From positions 1-25,223 of the forward strand of contig JAEYXQ010000097.1 in the NCBI GenBank assembly GCA_023431205.1: a stretch of 25,223 nt of DNA, read 5' to 3'. Below the pieces are notes generated by a model. The model had not been told where the DNA came from and ran no database searches. It worked only from the letters and a program-made list of their open reading frames with translations. Shown here piece after piece: positions 24,082 through 25,223 of this stretch (positions are counted from its first letter, which is position 1; every line of letters starts with the position of its first letter). Source of the DNA: Pseudomonadota bacterium (lineage in GTDB: Bacteria > Pseudomonadota > Alphaproteobacteria > Rhizobiales > Devosiaceae). Both the position numbers and the translations under genes were made by a program.

Positions 24082-24915
24082 CTATGAGATAGCCAAGTCC
24101 GCGTCGCTCGTGTCGGGACACCCGTACACATCGATCAGCGCCGCGTGGACGACGGGTTTTAGGCTCATGTCGCTCAGTGCAGCAAGCGCCCCGTGACGCA
24201 CATCTCGTTTGTTGAATCGGGGGGGCCCACTGCAGACATCGGCGAACTCGACCCCCGCCGCCGCAAGGATCAGCGCCGCTGCCGCAATGTCCCAATCCTG
24301 GCTGCCGCGGCGCACCGCCAGGCCGTCGAGCCGTCCGGTCGCGACCTGCACCAGCCGATAGGCCAGTGACGAGTAGACCGGGCCGCGCGTGTAGTTCAGC
24401 CCCGCCTGCTGCATCTGCTGATGCACCGCCCCCGGAGCAGGGATCAGCGGCAGCGCGCCGGCCCGGCGGCTGCGGCGCAGCGGCTGGCCGTTGAGGCGCG
24501 CATTACCCCCGGCAACGGCGTCATAGAGTTCATCGCGCACCGGCGCGTACACCACTCCGGCAACCGGCACCCCGTCCTCGACAACGGCGAGGCAGATGGT
24601 CCAGCTGTCCTCGCCGCGCAGGAAACCGCTGGTGCCGTCGATCGGATCAACCACGAACACCCGCCGGCAGGAGAGGCGGCTGGGGTTGTCGACGGTTTCC
24701 TCGCTCAGCCAGCCATAATCCGGCCGAGCACCAAGGAGCGTGGCGGCGAGGTAGCGATCCACGAGAATATCCGCCTCGCTCACCGGCGAAGCGTTTTCCT
24801 TTTTCCAGCTCTTTACGTCCTGGCGGAAATAGCCGGCCGCGATGATTCCCGCTGCCACCGCGGCGGAGCGGAGCAGTTCGAGGTCCTCGGCGTGGATGGT
24901 CGGAAAATCTGGCAT
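24082..24915 (-). CDS. Inositol monophosphatase family protein, CysQ-like 3'(2'),5'-bisphosphate nucleotidase
   Basis: This is a 277-residue Mg-dependent phosphatase. Metal-site motifs are seen in order: the WLSEE stretch (Glu72-Glu73), VVDPIDGTSGF (Asp90, Asp93) and WDIAAAALI (Asp209). The early KKENASPVSEADILVD stretch resembles CysQ, which hydrolyses 3'-phosphoadenosine 5'-phosphate, rather than SuhB or HisN. The substrate call is an inference. AGGG upstream gives modest support to the ATG at 24915. It is followed by DUF4170. The 5' flank contains a GC-rich hairpin, GGCCCGC (24931-24937) with GCGGGCC (24954-24960). Confidence 0.88.
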   Translation of the reverse strand: MPDFPTIHAEDLELLRSAAVAAGIIAAGYFRQDVKSWKKENASPVSEADILVDRYLAATLLGARPDYGWLSEETVDNPSRLSCRRVFVVDPIDGTSGFLRGEDSWTICLAVVEDGVPVAGVVYAPVRDELYDAVAGGNARLNGQPLRRSRRAGALPLIPAPGAVHQQMQQAGLNYTRGPVYSSLAYRLVQVATGRLDGLAVRRGSQDWDIAAAALILAAAGVEFADVCSGPPRFNKRDVRHGALAALSDMSLKPVVHAALIDVYGCPDTSDADLAIS

Positions 24916-25147
24916 CGGCGCGCCCTTTTAGGCCCGCCTCCTGCGGGGGGCAAGCGGGCCGCACCACACTGTGGCGCGACATCGCGGTTAATCGCTTCCT
25001 ACACCGAGTCAGCACCCGCTAACCCTTCGCGGAAACAAGATAAACTTAACCGAACCGATTAAGGCCACGGGTAAGGCGGGGCGCTATCGTGAGGCTCATA
25101 AAGCAGGGCGCAAAAGCTCTCGAAGTTGACAGGAAGGCGAGTTTCAA
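24916..25147. other. Divergent intergenic region at the right end
   Basis: These 232 bases lie between the CysQ-like gene and the partial gene at the right end. They contain the GC-rich hairpin 24931-24960 close to the CysQ-like start, and a relatively AT-rich patch with CTTAA (25045-25049) and TTAAG (25059-25063) as arms of an imperfect dyad around CCGAACCGA. A consensus -35 hexamer TTGACA lies at 25126-25131, but a -10 at normal spacing would fall inside the next ORF. No gene is supported here. Confidence 0.4.
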
Positions 25148-25223
25148 ATGCATCACGGCGTTGCGATGGAAGGAGCAGCAGTTGTGTTGGCGTTCCCGCG
25201 CCGCGACCTGGCGGAACGCCGGT
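25148..25223 (+). CDS. Partial ORF, 5' end of an unidentified gene
   Basis: An open frame begins at the ATG at 25148 and runs off the window: 25 codons reading MHHGVAMEGAAVVLAFPRRD and onward. AGGAAGG lies about 10 bases upstream, slightly far for a ribosome-binding site. A second in-frame ATG at 25166 is possible. I do not recognise the family and no function is proposed. The divergent arrangement with the CysQ-like gene and the lower GC of the upstream patch make a real gene start plausible. Confidence 0.45.
   Translation, partial: MHHGVAMEGAAVVLAFPRRDLAERR

Noticed and set aside
24939..24944. AGGAGG on the minus strand as ribosome-binding site of the CysQ-like gene
   Set aside because: It lies about 23 bases before the ATG and inside a GC-rich hairpin, too far to serve that start.
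25046..25062. CtrA-type site (TTAA-N7-TTAA)
   Set aside because: The spacing here is 9 bases, not 7, so it does not meet the consensus.

Overview
The window is dense, GC-rich chromosomal DNA from an alphaproteobacterium. Gene content and order (ctaC-ctaD-ctaB-small ORF-ctaG-ctaE, SURF1, thrC, M16 peptidase, GNAT; a DUF1127 gene divergent from a LysR gene; cysQ-DUF4170; xseA-DUF2093) fit the Hyphomicrobiales, most likely a Devosia-like genus. That assignment is inference from protein flavour and synteny, not from a marker gene. I see no tRNA, rRNA, CRISPR array, IS element, prophage or integration site. It looks like core genome.

Layout. 1-2963: end of a glycine-cleavage operon, with the two-subunit P-protein (gcvPA, gcvPB) and a strong terminator. 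2988-5004 (minus): a small lipoprotein, a Prx5-type peroxiredoxin and a secreted stand-alone DsbD-alpha-like protein. 5129-5704 (plus): YqgE/AlgH. 5708-8587 (minus): a 959-residue membrane c-di-GMP protein (7TMR-DISM-like sensor, PAS, degenerate GGDEF, EAL). 8757-18166 (minus): one long gene train encoding the aa3-type cytochrome c oxidase with its heme o and copper assembly factors (ctaC, ctaD, ctaB, a 60-residue membrane protein, ctaG, ctaE), a terminator, then surf1, thrC, an M16 protease and a RimJ/RimL-like acetyltransferase. 18478-19243 (plus): an IalB-family secreted protein and a single-domain PilZ protein. 19395-20697: a DUF1127 protein and a LysR regulator, divergent, with two candidate operator boxes between them. 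20792-23819 (plus): xseA, a DUF2093 protein and a lipid-A-disaccharide-synthase-related glycosyltransferase. 23823-24915 (minus): a CysQ-like phosphatase and a DUF4170 protein. 25148-end: the start of an unidentified gene.

How the genes work together. The cta cluster supplies three catalytic or core subunits plus the heme and CuB insertion machinery. The peroxiredoxin and DsbD-alpha-like proteins suggest a small redox-maintenance group. The EAL protein and the PilZ protein are two nodes of c-di-GMP signalling, but they are not in one operon.

I found no clearly new multi-gene system. The best leads are smaller: two genes whose promoter spacing predicts leaderless mRNAs (yqgE and the EAL protein), a paired LysR-box arrangement at the LysR/DUF1127 intergenic region, a perfect 11-bp inverted repeat between the dsbD-like gene and yqgE, a nested 60-residue cytochrome-oxidase-operon ORF, and an LpxB-related protein of unknown substrate. 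Everything here was read by eye. No similarity search was run.
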